DNA of 58,359 bases from the NCBI GenBank assembly GCA_031119555.1, contig JAVHXQ010000020.1:1-58359 (forward strand). Reading direction: 5' to 3'. The notes under the pieces were generated by a model. That model was not told where the DNA came from and did no database searches. It was given only the letters and a program-made list of their open reading frames with translations. The stretch's first letter is position 1. Every line of letters starts with the position of its first letter. The stretch comes from Candidatus Dactylopiibacterium sp. (GTDB lineage Bacteria; Pseudomonadota; Gammaproteobacteria; Burkholderiales; Rhodocyclaceae). Of the stretch, positions 37,829 through 46,502 are shown piece by piece. The position numbers and the translations under genes were made by a program.

Positions 37829-37858
37829 AAAAACGGGCCGCAAGGCCCGTTTTTTTTT
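37829..37858. terminator. Bidirectional terminator between deaD and the methyltransferase gene
   Basis: A 7-bp stem ACGGGCC/GGCCCGT with GCAA loop (37833-37850) has nine T after it on the plus strand and five A before it, so it can stop deaD and the convergent methyltransferase transcript. Confidence 0.92.
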
Positions 37859-37866
37859 CGTCCGCC

Positions 37867-38742
37867 TCAAGGCTGATAAGGCAGCGCCAGCCCCCCCATG
37901 GCGAAAAGCCGCGCGAAATCGCGGAAATCGCGCTGCTGGTCGGGCCCCAGACGGCCAAAGATCTCGCGCATGCGCGTCAGGTCGGATTCGCCGGGCGTGG
38001 CGCGCGGCGCGCCATGCAGCGTCACCATGAAGGGCGCGATCCAGGTCCTGCGCAGCGCCACGCCTTCGCCCAGCAAACCGCGCATACGCGCGAACTCGGC
38101 GTAGCTGAACGCCGCGGCCAGCGAATTGCGATAGTCCTGCGTGAACAGCGCAGGCTGTTCGGCGGCCCGGTCGCGCGCGAAGAACTCCTGCGTGGGCACG
38201 CGTCGCAACCGCCCGAAATCGGTCAGGAACAACCCGCCGCCCGGACGCAGCACACGCCGGATCTCGCGGAAGCAGGCCTCCAGCCCGGCCAGATCGGGCA
38301 GGTGATGCAGCGAAAGGGTGGAGATCACCGCGTCCACCGAGGCGCTGGCAAAACCCTCGAGCCGGCGGATGTCGCCGAGGCGGAAGGAAAGGTTCGTCAG
38401 CCCGCTGCGCGCGGCCGTGGCGCGGGCCTCCTCCAGCATCGCGGCGGAGGCATCGACCCCCACGAAATGCGTCTGCGGATGCATGCGCGCGATGCAGGCA
38501 AGCTGGTTGGCGGGCCCGCAGCCCAGGTCGAGCACGGTGTCGCCCGGGCGCAGATGCTGCAACGTCTGCAACGCGTTATAGAAATAGGTAAAGGCGAGGA
38601 TGCCGTCCTCGCGCCCCGCGCGCATGAACGACTCGACCTGTCGTGCATCCTCCATCACCAGCGCCGGCTCGGGCGCGCGCGCCACGGCGCTGGGCCAGAA
38701 ACGGTCGAGCATGAGGTGGCGAAACATCGTCAGACCTGACAT
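37867..38742 (-). CDS. Class I SAM-dependent methyltransferase
   Basis: A 291-residue methyltransferase of the UbiE/type 11 class. SAM motif I is VLDLGCGPANQLACIA; motif II VGVDASAAMLEEAR; later VDAVISTLSLHHLPDL and EIRRVLRPGGGLFLTDF. The C-terminal third (after RRVPTQEFFARD) is not typical of UbiE, so the substrate is unknown. The start is at 38742 (MSGLTMFRHLML); ATG at 38727 is an alternative. It is divergent from the membrane-anchored protein gene at 38960. Confidence 0.8.
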   Translation of the reverse strand: MSGLTMFRHLMLDRFWPSAVARAPEPALVMEDARQVESFMRAGREDGILAFTYFYNALQTLQHLRPGDTVLDLGCGPANQLACIARMHPQTHFVGVDASAAMLEEARATAARSGLTNLSFRLGDIRRLEGFASASVDAVISTLSLHHLPDLAGLEACFREIRRVLRPGGGLFLTDFGRLRRVPTQEFFARDRAAEQPALFTQDYRNSLAAAFSYAEFARMRGLLGEGVALRRTWIAPFMVTLHGAPRATPGESDLTRMREIFGRLGPDQQRDFRDFARLFAMGGLALPYQP

Positions 38743-38959
38743 CGGAATACGGGAATCCTGCGGACACGAGATGCGCGCGATTTTAATGGCTATCGCCACC
38801 CTCCGCACGGCCCGGGGCGGGAAACGGTCGCCGGCGCGGGCTCCGCGGGCCAACGCCGCGTCAAAACCTGTCGCCCCCTGTCGCGCCGGATTTGCCAGAG
38901 CGCGTGCGCGCGCATGAAAATCGCGCTTCCAGACACCAGAAAGCACACGGGAAGCTCGC

Positions 38960-39721
38960 ATGACAGACGAGTACAAGGTGGTCTTCAGCGGGCGCATCGT
39001 CCCCGGCTTCGACACGACACAGGTCCGCGCGCAGGCGGCCATCCGGCTCAAGGCCTCGCCCGAGGTCATCGAGCGCCTGTTCTCGGGCCGCGCGGCGGTG
39101 CTCAAGAAAGGCGTCACGCAGGCACTGGGGCAGCGCTACGTCGCCGAGCTTCGCGCCATCGGCATGGAGGTGCAGTGCGAGCCCACGACGCCACCCGCCC
39201 CGCCGGCGCCGGCCGAACTGGACAAGACCCAGCTCGCCGATCCGCGCGCGCTGGCGGCCTACCTTGCCGACGGAGCGCCCTCCGGCCCGGATGCGGCCCC
39301 TTTCCCCGTGCCGCCGCGCACGCGTGCACGCGCGCCCCGGCCGGCCGACGCGGCGGTTGCCGCCGCCGCGCCAGCTCACAATCCGGCCGCCACGCTGGTG
39401 GCCGACCCGGCGGCCTTGAACGCCTATCTCGACAATGCGCGCGGCTTCGTGCCTCCCAGCCCGGCCACGCCGGCACCTCCGCCGGCATCACCGCAACCCG
39501 TGGTCGTCGCGACGCCCGCGGCGGCTCCCGCGGTTGCGGCGGCCCCGCCGCTCGCCGCGCGCGGCCCCTTCGGTGGCGGCGCGGACGTGATCGGACCGCT
39601 ATCGGCGTTCCCGGCCGCCTCCCCGGCGCCTCCCGCGCCGGGCGTGCCGCGCCACCTGCTTCTCGCGGCCGGCGGCATCCTGCTCGTGATCGTGGCGCTG
39701 GCGGTCTGGTTCCTGCGGTAA
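38960..39721 (+). CDS. Tail-anchored protein of unknown function
   Basis: A 253-residue protein. Residues 1-75 form a compact domain of the type YKVVFSGRIVPGFDTTQVRA...LFSGRAAVLKKG...AELRAIGMEV, which I recall at the N-terminus of several uncharacterised proteobacterial membrane proteins but cannot name. Then comes an Ala/Pro-rich linker with two similar short motifs (ADPRALAAYLADG near 95 and ADPAALNAYLDNA near 152). A single C-terminal transmembrane helix (about 232-252) ends in LR. GGGAAG precedes the ATG. The layout suggests a cytoplasmic domain tethered to the inner membrane; no function can be assigned. Confidence 0.7.
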   Translation: MTDEYKVVFSGRIVPGFDTTQVRAQAAIRLKASPEVIERLFSGRAAVLKKGVTQALGQRYVAELRAIGMEVQCEPTTPPAPPAPAELDKTQLADPRALAAYLADGAPSGPDAAPFPVPPRTRARAPRPADAAVAAAAPAHNPAATLVADPAALNAYLDNARGFVPPSPATPAPPPASPQPVVVATPAAAPAVAAAPPLAARGPFGGGADVIGPLSAFPAASPAPPAPGVPRHLLLAAGGILLVIVALAVWFLR

Positions 39722-39971
39722 GCACCGCGCGGCGGCGCACCGGGACCGACGCGGCTCTCGCTGCGTCACCTCGCGATGATTCACGCCACCGCGCGCGCAG
39801 CGGCGACTTCCCGGCCGTGAGCACGGCCTGCCGACCGCGCGGGCCCGCGCTCGGCGCCGCGCCCCGCCGCACGGCCCGATTTCGCACCGCTTTGAGCCAG
39901 CCCGGTCGAGCCGGCCCGCGCAGAGTGCTAGACTCCTCGCCTTTCCGCAAAACCGTCCGCCACCCGCTCCC

Positions 39972-41126
39972 ATGAAGTCCTTCCGCTCACGCCGCCGTCA
40001 TCAGATGCCTCCCGAAGCCCAGCAATTGCAGAAACTCGCGAACGGGCTCGCGGAATCAGGCTGCCGCGCCGAGGACGATTTCTGGGAACGCCAGATCGAC
40101 ACCCTGCTGGATCAGCTGCTCGAACAGGGGGAAGAAGATCTGCTCAACGGCGCGCTCGATGCCGCCTTCGAAGACCCGCGCCTCTACGACGTACTGGCCG
40201 AGAGCATCGAGAGCCGCGCGGAACTCGCCCACGACGGCGAACGCACGGTGCTGCTGATTGCCGCCCCGGTGCTGGCGTGGTCGCGCGTGGCGATTCCGGC
40301 TGGCCGCATTCCCGCCGCCATGCTGCAGAGCCTGCGCGTGCAGTTGCAGGCGCACGTGCTGGCCAACGATATTCCGCTCGCGCTTGCGGACCGTCTGCTG
40401 AGCCCTGAGCAGCTTCCCCAGGGGTTCTGCGAAACCGCGCGCCTGTGCGCCGCGATGCGTGCCCCGGTGGCTGCCGGCGGCACGCTGGCCATCGAGGACG
40501 AAAACCTGCCCGAAGCCGCGCGGTTTCTCTCCGACGTGCGCTACGTGCTCGCCGCCATCGCCTGCCGTCCGGGCGAACCCATGTTCCGCTGGCAGGAGGG
40601 CGGCACCCGCGCCCAGGCGCTGGAGCAATGGCGCAAGCAAGGCGGCGCGGTGCTGTCGCCGCTGCTCGCGGGCTGCGCCTATGAGCTGGGACTGCCCGAC
40701 GCCTATTTCTCGGCCTGCCGGCAGGCCGACCGGAGTTCGCGGCCGTTCTCCATCATGGCTTCGGTCGATTTTCTGTCCACCACGCTGGATGTGACTCCGG
40801 CGCAGATGCGCGCGACGGTGGCACTGTTCAGCGACAACGAGGTCGAGGAATACCGCGTGGGCTTCGCGATCGAGGACAAACCGGGCCTCGTGCATGGCGT
40901 GGTATGGCCGCTGCTGGGGCCGGAAGAAACCACCGACAGCCTCGCGCAGCTCGAAGCCGCGCTGCGCGACAACGGCCTCACGCAGATCCAGATGCTGGAG
41001 CAGCACTTCCCCATCGAGTATTGCGACGATTGCGGCGCGCCGCTTTACCCCTCGGCCGAAGGCGATGCACTGCACGCCGAACTGCCCGAGGAATCCGCCG
41101 GGCAGGTGCCTCGCCACCTGCATTGA
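39972..41126 (+). CDS. DUF2863-like conserved betaproteobacterial protein
   Basis: A 384-residue cytoplasmic protein without signal or membrane segments. The sequence (start with LQKLANGLAESGCRAEDDFWE, centre with FRWQEGG...LEQWRKQGGAVLSPLLAGC, end with IEYCDDCGAPLYPSAEGD) fits the betaproteobacterial DUF2863 proteins as I remember them. A CxxC in EYCDDCGAPLYP near the C-terminus could bind zinc. No function is known to me. It stands alone, with a possible -10 about 40 bases upstream in GTGCTAGACTCC. Confidence 0.72.
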   Translation: MKSFRSRRRHQMPPEAQQLQKLANGLAESGCRAEDDFWERQIDTLLDQLLEQGEEDLLNGALDAAFEDPRLYDVLAESIESRAELAHDGERTVLLIAAPVLAWSRVAIPAGRIPAAMLQSLRVQLQAHVLANDIPLALADRLLSPEQLPQGFCETARLCAAMRAPVAAGGTLAIEDENLPEAARFLSDVRYVLAAIACRPGEPMFRWQEGGTRAQALEQWRKQGGAVLSPLLAGCAYELGLPDAYFSACRQADRSSRPFSIMASVDFLSTTLDVTPAQMRATVALFSDNEVEEYRVGFAIEDKPGLVHGVVWPLLGPEETTDSLAQLEAALRDNGLTQIQMLEQHFPIEYCDDCGAPLYPSAEGDALHAELPEESAGQVPRHLH

Positions 41127-41206
41127 GCGGCATGGCGTCGTGCCGGCGCCGCGCCGGCCGTCCGCGCGCCGGGGCGGCGCGCGTGGCGCAGGAAACGTTC
41201 AGTAGT

Positions 41207-41833
41207 TCAGTACAGATCGTCGGCGATGTCGCGTCCATTGACGCGCACGGTCGCCACCGACACGCCGGCTTCATCCACGCGTACCGGCATCACGGCCAGG
41301 CTGCCCGCCTCGAGCGAGCGCTGCAGGCGCTGCTTGGCCATGTCGCTATTGTCGGCGGCCTTCAGCCCCTGCACGCGATACTTGCGTCCCTGATAGAAGA
41401 ACGTCGCGCCGTCGACGGCATAGGCGCGATCGGGGGCGGTACGCACCTTGATTTCGGCTCCGCTGGCGGCCACGGGGCGCGCCAGGGAGTCGGGCGCGAT
41501 GGGGCTGCGCAGGCTGGGGGCCTCGGCGGCCGGGGCGCGCGCACCCGCGCAGACCTTGCGGGTTTTCCAGCCGGAAGCGGTCTTGACACGCTGGGTGGTG
41601 CAGGCCGCGGAACTCGTGGCCTTGCCGGCGGCGCGACTCGTGGTGCGTTGCGGAACGGCTTTCTTGCCGGCGGTCGACGCAGGTGCCCTGACCTTCTTGG
41701 CGGGTTTGGCAGCGGCCTTCTGCGCGGCGCGACTTTCGGCGCGAGGGGCGGATTTTGGATTGGCGGCCAGCACCGGCAAGGCATACAGCAGGCCCAGACA
41801 GGCAAGCGCCACTCGGAATCGTCGAAGCATCAT
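41207..41833 (-). CDS. Exported protein with degenerate staphylococcal-nuclease-like domain
   Basis: A 208-residue protein with a signal peptide (MMLRRFRVALACLGLLYALPVLAA, split near residue 24), a Lys/Ala/Arg-rich linker, and a C-terminal domain (about 145-208) that reads like the strand pattern of thermonuclease folds: DGATFFYQGRKYRVQGLKAAD, AKQRLQRSL, then VRVDEAGVSVATVRVNGRDIADDLY. The Arg/Glu/Asp residues needed for nuclease catalysis are not seen, so an enzymatic role is doubtful. It is divergent from yffB. A cysteine pair in ACTTQRVKTASGWKTRKVC could form a disulfide. Confidence 0.62.
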   Translation of the reverse strand: MMLRRFRVALACLGLLYALPVLAANPKSAPRAESRAAQKAAAKPAKKVRAPASTAGKKAVPQRTTSRAAGKATSSAACTTQRVKTASGWKTRKVCAGARAPAAEAPSLRSPIAPDSLARPVAASGAEIKVRTAPDRAYAVDGATFFYQGRKYRVQGLKAADNSDMAKQRLQRSLEAGSLAVMPVRVDEAGVSVATVRVNGRDIADDLY

Positions 41834-41930
41834 CGGGTCTCCATCAAGGTTCCGGCTCGCAGCGGGCCGGACGGAAACGAACGCGACATTTTCGCACCGT
41901 TTCGCGTGCATGCCCGCGGCGCAGATGAGA

Positions 41931-41957
41931 AAATTGAGCTTTCACAAAGTTCAATTT
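41931..41957. promoter_or_regulatory. 27-nt near-perfect palindrome before yffB-hslO (candidate operator)
   Basis: AAATTGA-G-CTTT-CAC-AAAG-T-TCAATTT: 11 of 12 arm positions pair around a 3-base centre. It ends 10 bases before the yffB start, in the AT-rich gap between divergent genes, where a Shine-Dalgarno would be expected. A dimeric repressor site is the simplest reading; a hairpin hiding the yffB start is an alternative. Confidence 0.55.
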
Positions 41958-41967
41958 CCCGCGGGCC

Positions 41968-42327
41968 ATGCTCAGGATTTACGGAATCAAGCAGTGCAGC
42001 ACGATGCAGAAGGCTTTCGCATGGCTGGATGCAAGGAATATCGCCTACACCTTCCATGATTACAAGAAAGCGGGCGTGGAAGCGCAGACATTGCGTGCCT
42101 GGAGCGACGCGCTGGGCTGGCAGCGTCTCATCAACACGCGTGGCACGACCTGGCGCAAGCTCAACGATGACCAGCGCGCGGTCAGCGATGCGGTCGCGGC
42201 GATCGCGCTGATGCAGGCGCATACCAGTCTCATCAAACGCCCCATTCTCGAGGGCGAAGGCGTGCTGCTGACAGGTTTCGATGAATCCGCATGGGCCGAC
42301 GCACTGAAAGGTTTCTCGCATGACTGA
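41968..42327 (+). CDS. yffB: ArsC/Spx-family protein YffB
   Basis: A 119-residue thioredoxin-fold protein of the ArsC/Spx/MgsR group. Starts MLRIYGIKQCSTMQKAFAWL, with the single N-terminal Cys10 where arsenate reductase has its catalytic cysteine; the RPxL motif appears as IKRPIL, and the middle TFHDYKKAG is typical of YffB. Such proteins are thought to act in glutathione-linked thiol chemistry; the true substrate is unknown. It overlaps hslO by 8 bases, so the two are coupled. Confidence 0.87.
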   Translation: MLRIYGIKQCSTMQKAFAWLDARNIAYTFHDYKKAGVEAQTLRAWSDALGWQRLINTRGTTWRKLNDDQRAVSDAVAAIALMQAHTSLIKRPILEGEGVLLTGFDESAWADALKGFSHD

Positions 42328-43189
42328 AGTTTCCCGCAACGCGGTCACCCGCTTCCTGTTCGACGAGCTGGACATCCGGGGCGCGGTCGTCCAGCTCGAC
42401 GACGTCTGGCAGCGCATCATCGCCGGCCGTTCCTACCCTGCCCCCGTGCAGGCGATGCTCGGTGAAATGTGCGCGATCAGCGCCGTGATCGGCGCCAACC
42501 TGAAGCAGCCCGGTCGCCTGACCTTCCAGCTGAGCGGACACGGCCCGGTTTCACTGCTGGTCATCGACTGTTCGGAACAGCTCAATCTGCGGGGATATGC
42601 GCGGCATGAGGGCGAGATCGGCGCCGCTTCGGGCCTGAGCACGCTGCTGGGCGACGGCCGTCTGCTGATGTCTCTCGAAACGGAAGGCGCGCGCCAGCCC
42701 TACCAGAGCTACGTTCCGCTCGAAGGCGACACGGTCGCCGAGCTGTTCGAACACTACCTCGCGCTGTCCGAGCAGCAGCCCGCGCGACTCTTCCTCTTCG
42801 CCAGCGATGCGCACGCCGTCGGCCTCTTCCTGCAGAAGCTGCCCGGCGCCGACGAGCGCGACGCCGACGGCTGGAACCGCATCGAGCAGCTGGCCTCCAC
42901 CGTCAAGGCCGAGGAGCTTTTCACGCTTTCCCCCGAGGCCCTGCTTGGACGCCTGTTCGCCGAGGAGACGCTGCGCGTCTTCGCGCCGGTGGCCGTCAGG
43001 CACGATTTCCCGCCAGACCGCGACAAGATCGCGACGATGCTGCGCAGCCTCGGCCGGGCGGAGATCGAAGATCTGCTCGAAAAGCACGGCGAGATCGAAA
43101 TCCACGACGACCTCTCGAACCACCACTACCGCTTCGACGCCGAGGAAGCCCGCGCGCTCTTCGCCGACGACCGTCCCACGCTGCACTGA
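42320..43189 (+). CDS. hslO: Hsp33-family chaperone lacking the zinc/redox cysteines
   Basis: A 289-residue Hsp33 homologue. In E. coli this holdase is switched on when its C-terminal zinc centre (CxC and CxxC) is oxidised. The N-terminal domain (residues 1-180) and linker are recognisable (RGAVVQLDDVWQRI, GEMCAISAVIGANL, LPGADERDAD). At the C-terminus a gap-free alignment to E. coli from memory shows CTC replaced by FPP (230-232) and CDYC by DDLS (263-266), so all four ligands are gone. GEIEIH and NHHYRF still mark the domain. It may act constitutively or be controlled otherwise. Translationally coupled to yffB. Confidence 0.93.
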   Translation: MTEVSRNAVTRFLFDELDIRGAVVQLDDVWQRIIAGRSYPAPVQAMLGEMCAISAVIGANLKQPGRLTFQLSGHGPVSLLVIDCSEQLNLRGYARHEGEIGAASGLSTLLGDGRLLMSLETEGARQPYQSYVPLEGDTVAELFEHYLALSEQQPARLFLFASDAHAVGLFLQKLPGADERDADGWNRIEQLASTVKAEELFTLSPEALLGRLFAEETLRVFAPVAVRHDFPPDRDKIATMLRSLGRAEIEDLLEKHGEIEIHDDLSNHHYRFDAEEARALFADDRPTLH

Positions 43190-43211
43190 TTCCGCCACCA
43201 CGCCCCACGTG

Positions 43212-43237
43212 ACGAGGGCTCCTCACGGAGCCCTCGT
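43212..43237. terminator. Perfect hairpin between convergent hslO and the 43268 gene
   Basis: An 11-bp perfect stem ACGAGGGCTCC/GGAGCCCTCGT with TCAC loop lies 22 bases after hslO and 30 bases past the end of the convergent gene. No T-run on either side, so it may act as a 3' stabiliser or a weak two-way terminator. Confidence 0.5.
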
Positions 43238-43267
43238 AGAGTTCGCAGACCGGCGACGCCGCGCAGC

Positions 43268-43720
43268 CTACTTGTCGACCCGCAGTTCGGGCGGCGTTTC
43301 GTCGTGGTCGCCGTGAGGATGCTGCTCCCAGGCCTGCACATAGACCTGGTTGGACTGCTTGATGAGGCGCTGCGGCGCCGTCGCATTGCGGCGGCGGGTT
43401 TCCTCGGCGAAATGCGTCAGCGAACGCTTGAGCCGCGAAATCAGGGAGTCGTCGAGCGCAAAGCCCTGCTCCACGAGCGCCTGCTCGATCTGCAGCAGGG
43501 AGTGATGGGCAAGGTCGTACACCAGGCGCAGGGTATCGGCCTGCGAACTGGGCTCGGCCATCAGATGGGGCTGGCCGCGCAACCATTCGAGCGCCTGCGC
43601 CACCCGCGCCTCGGTCCCCGGCGCGAAGCGCAGCAGATGTTCGCACTCCATGAGCGCCAGCACGTCATCGTGCAGGTGCTTGCGCCCGGCGAGCTTGTAA
43701 GCAGTTTCACGACGCATCAT
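43268..43720 (-). CDS. Conserved hypothetical protein downstream of ctpA
   Basis: A 150-residue soluble, mostly helical protein that I do not recognise. It starts MMRRETAYKLAGRKHLHDDVLALMECEH and ends in a charged His-rich tail. No motifs for catalysis or metal binding stand out. GAGGAG lies seven bases before the first ATG. It lies 67 bases after ctpA on the same strand, so it may be the last gene of the gpmA-envC-ctpA transcript. Confidence 0.6.
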   Translation of the reverse strand: MMRRETAYKLAGRKHLHDDVLALMECEHLLRFAPGTEARVAQALEWLRGQPHLMAEPSSQADTLRLVYDLAHHSLLQIEQALVEQGFALDDSLISRLKRSLTHFAEETRRRNATAPQRLIKQSNQVYVQAWEQHPHGDHDETPPELRVDK

Positions 43721-43787
43721 GGCGGATCTCCTCGTGCAGCTGCGGCCGACGGACGCCCCGAAGGGCCCCCGCCGGCGAATGCGACGT

Positions 43788-45206
43788 CTACTTCGGTGCC
43801 GACGTCTGCGCGGCGGGCGCGCTCTGGTCGGCCGGCTTGATTGCCACCGGGCGTCCCTTGAGCACGTTCATGGCCTGCATGAACTGGTAGTCGTCGGCGC
43901 TTGCCGGCTCGAACCGCACGGGTGCCGCGTCTTCCTGCGCACGCTGACGGGGGGCCGGCTTGCTGACGGTACCGGTGTGCTCCTCGCCCGCGTTCGGATT
44001 GGCAAGATGGCGGTTCAGATCGGCTTCACGATAGAAAGGCTCGGAAGATCCGTTGGCCGTTTCATCCACTTCGAAATCGGGTTCGATGCCGGTCGCCTGG
44101 ATGGAACGGCCCAGCGGCGTGAAGTACTTCGCGATCGTGAGCTTGACCGCCGTCTCGCCCTGGATGATGGGGAAGATGGACTGCACGGAGCCCTTGCCGA
44201 AGGTGCGGATGCCCAGCAGCTTGGCGCGCTTGTAATCCTGCAGCGCTCCCGCGACGATCTCCGACGCCGACGCCGAACCGCCATTGACGATCACCACCAG
44301 CGGCACATCCTTCACGCCGCGCGGTAGATTCTTGAGCACGTCGCCACCGCCGCGCGAATACTCGGTCGGCTCGGCGTTGTACTTGCGCTTGGCGTCGGCG
44401 ATGCGGCCTTCCGAGTAGACAACGAGGCTCTTCGCGGGCAGGAAAGCAGCCGACACGCCCACGGCGGCGTCGATGAGACCGCCGGGGTTGTTGCGCAGGT
44501 CGAGCACCAGCCCCTTGAGCGGGCCGGTTTTGTACAGGGCCTCGAGATGACGCTCGAGGTCGGCCGTGGTCTGCTCCTGGAACTGCGTGACGCGCAGATA
44601 GCCATAGCCCGGCTCGATGAGCTTGGACTTGACGCTCTGCACCTTGATTTCTTCACGCGTGAGGGTGAGTTCGATGGGCTTGTTTTCGCCCTTGCGCACG
44701 ATGGTGACGCTGATCGACGTGCCCGGCTTGCCGCGCATGCGCTTGACGGCGTCGTTCAGGGTCAGGCCGCGCACGGGCGTATCGTCGAGCTTGAAGATCA
44801 GGTCGCCCGCCTTGACGCCGGCGCGGAAGGCAGGCGTGTCCTCGATCGGGCTCACCACCTTGACGAGGCCGTCCTCCATCGTGACTTCGATGCCGAGGCC
44901 GCCAAAACGCCCCTTGATGGAGACCTGCATGTCGCGGAAGGCCTCCTCGTCGAGGTAGGAGGAGTGCGGATCGAGTCCGGCGACCATGCCGCTGATGGCG
45001 TCGTTGATGAGCTTCTTGTCGGCCACGGGCTCGACATAGAGTTCCTTGATGTGATTGAACACATCGGCCAGGCTGCGCACTTCCTCCACCGGCAGCTGGG
45101 GTGCCGCCGCGCTGTCCCGGCTCGCATTCGCCGCAAACTGCAGGCTGACGAGCACACCGATGCACACACCGCTCAGGACCAGTCCGAACTGCTTCATTCT
45201 GCTCAT
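43788..45206 (-). CDS. ctpA: C-terminal processing protease (S41 peptidase)
   Basis: A 472-residue periplasmic serine protease. N-terminal signal anchor (about 5-25), a PDZ domain (about 95-165, RFGGLGIEVTMEDGLVKVVSP), then the S41 core with catalytic Ser in VNGGSASASEIVAGAL and Lys in TFGKGSVQSI. The C-terminal tail is Ala/Gln-rich. It trims periplasmic and outer-membrane proteins at their C-termini, possibly including murein hydrolases. The ATG at 45206 is preferred because GGAG lies five bases before it. Downstream of envC by 15 bases. Confidence 0.95.
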   Translation of the reverse strand: MSRMKQFGLVLSGVCIGVLVSLQFAANASRDSAAAPQLPVEEVRSLADVFNHIKELYVEPVADKKLINDAISGMVAGLDPHSSYLDEEAFRDMQVSIKGRFGGLGIEVTMEDGLVKVVSPIEDTPAFRAGVKAGDLIFKLDDTPVRGLTLNDAVKRMRGKPGTSISVTIVRKGENKPIELTLTREEIKVQSVKSKLIEPGYGYLRVTQFQEQTTADLERHLEALYKTGPLKGLVLDLRNNPGGLIDAAVGVSAAFLPAKSLVVYSEGRIADAKRKYNAEPTEYSRGGGDVLKNLPRGVKDVPLVVIVNGGSASASEIVAGALQDYKRAKLLGIRTFGKGSVQSIFPIIQGETAVKLTIAKYFTPLGRSIQATGIEPDFEVDETANGSSEPFYREADLNRHLANPNAGEEHTGTVSKPAPRQRAQEDAAPVRFEPASADDYQFMQAMNVLKGRPVAIKPADQSAPAAQTSAPK

Positions 45207-45221
45207 CAACACTCCAATAAC

Positions 45222-46502
45222 CTATCTGGCTGCCATCCATCGGGCGGGATCCTGAGGCTGCCCGCGATACCTTATCTCGAAGTATAAACCCGATTCATCC
45301 TGACCACCGCTGCTGCCCACCGTGGCAAGGACATCCCCGCCGCGCACGGCCACGCCGGCGCCATGCAGCAGGGATTCGTTATTGCCGTACACGCTCATGT
45401 AACCGTCACCGTGATCGACGATGACGACGTTACCGAACCCGCGCAGCCAGTCCGCGAATACGATGCGGCCGGCCGCCACGGCACGCACTTCACTGCCGTT
45501 CGCGGCCTGGATGAAAACGCCATGCCAGGTCGTGCCGCCCTCGGCGCGCGCGGCGCCGAAACGCCCCTTGACCGCGCCTTTCACGGGCCAGCCCAGCGCG
45601 CCCTTGCGCGCTGCGAACCCCGCGCCACCCGTTTCGGCCTCCGGCAGCACGCTGGCGCGCCCGGTGACGGGCTCCTCGCGGCCTTTGCCCGCGCGGGCCG
45701 GCGCGCCAGCCCGATCGTTCGCGCGCTGAGACTCGCGATCGCGCGAGGCCTCGGCCCGCGCCCTCGCTTCGGCTTGCTGCTGGGCAATCCGTTCCAGCCC
45801 CTGGATGAGTTTTTCCATGCGGGCTTCGTTCTGCTGCAGCGTCTTCATCTGCTGACGCTGACCCTGCAGTTCGGAGGCGATCTTCGTCAGCGCCGAGCGC
45901 TGCCGGCCGCGTTCCACTTCAAGCGTGTTGCGCTGTGCCTGGTGCGCCTGCTCGAGCTCCAGCAGCTCGCGATGCCGCGCTTCGGCGGTCTCGCGCACCT
46001 GGGCCAGTTGCGTCACGGATGCGCGCGCGGCCGCAACGGCCTCGGCACGCTGTCGGGCGATCCGTTCGAGGTAGTAGCCGTCGCGGGCGATCTGATTGGG
46101 ATTGTCGCCGGAGAGCAGGCGGCGCGTGCCACCCTGCCCGCCTTCGACGTAAAGACGGTACAGCGTCTCGCCCAGCTGCTTGCGCCAGGCCGCGACTTCG
46201 CGCGCGAGCCGCGTTTCCTCGGCACGCAGGCGCGCCACCTCGGCCTCCATCTCGCCACGCCGCTGGCGGATCTCGCGCAGCTGACGCTGCGCGCCGGAAA
46301 TGGCCTTCTCGGCCCCGGCCAGCTCATCGGCGGCCTCGTGGTGCGATGTCTCCGCGCGCTGGATGTCGTCCTGCAGGGAGCGGATCTTCTCGCGCAGATC
46401 GTCGAGATCGCCGCGCCGCGCGTCGAGCGGCGCGGCAACGGCGGGAAGCAGGCAGCCCGCCACGCCCAGGGCGAGCGAAAGGAGGACCGCCCGCAATGGC
46501 AT
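45222..46502 (-). CDS. envC: Murein hydrolase activator EnvC
   Basis: A 426-residue periplasmic protein with a signal peptide (1-23), long coiled coil (about 30-255), a linker, and a LytM (M23) domain (about 300-426). The LytM zinc ligands are lost: the usual HxGxD is WHGVFI and the usual HxH is GLYFE, as in E. coli EnvC, whose ADWL.G.G and GSSGGQ...LYFEIR are also matched. It would activate amidases at the septum rather than cut peptidoglycan itself. It overlaps gpmA by one base. Confidence 0.94.
   Translation of the reverse strand: MPLRAVLLSLALGVAGCLLPAVAAPLDARRGDLDDLREKIRSLQDDIQRAETSHHEAADELAGAEKAISGAQRQLREIRQRRGEMEAEVARLRAEETRLAREVAAWRKQLGETLYRLYVEGGQGGTRRLLSGDNPNQIARDGYYLERIARQRAEAVAAARASVTQLAQVRETAEARHRELLELEQAHQAQRNTLEVERGRQRSALTKIASELQGQRQQMKTLQQNEARMEKLIQGLERIAQQQAEARARAEASRDRESQRANDRAGAPARAGKGREEPVTGRASVLPEAETGGAGFAARKGALGWPVKGAVKGRFGAARAEGGTTWHGVFIQAANGSEVRAVAAGRIVFADWLRGFGNVVIVDHGDGYMSVYGNNESLLHGAGVAVRGGDVLATVGSSGGQDESGLYFEIRYRGQPQDPARWMAAR

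Noticed and set aside
35262..37958. Long open frame on the minus strand opposite deaD
   Set aside because: Same shadow effect; the plus strand has all DEAD-box motifs and a matching terminator.
45222..46502. Active LytM endopeptidase
   Set aside because: The zinc-ligand motifs are replaced (WHGVFI and GLYFE), so it is annotated as the EnvC activator rather than an enzyme.
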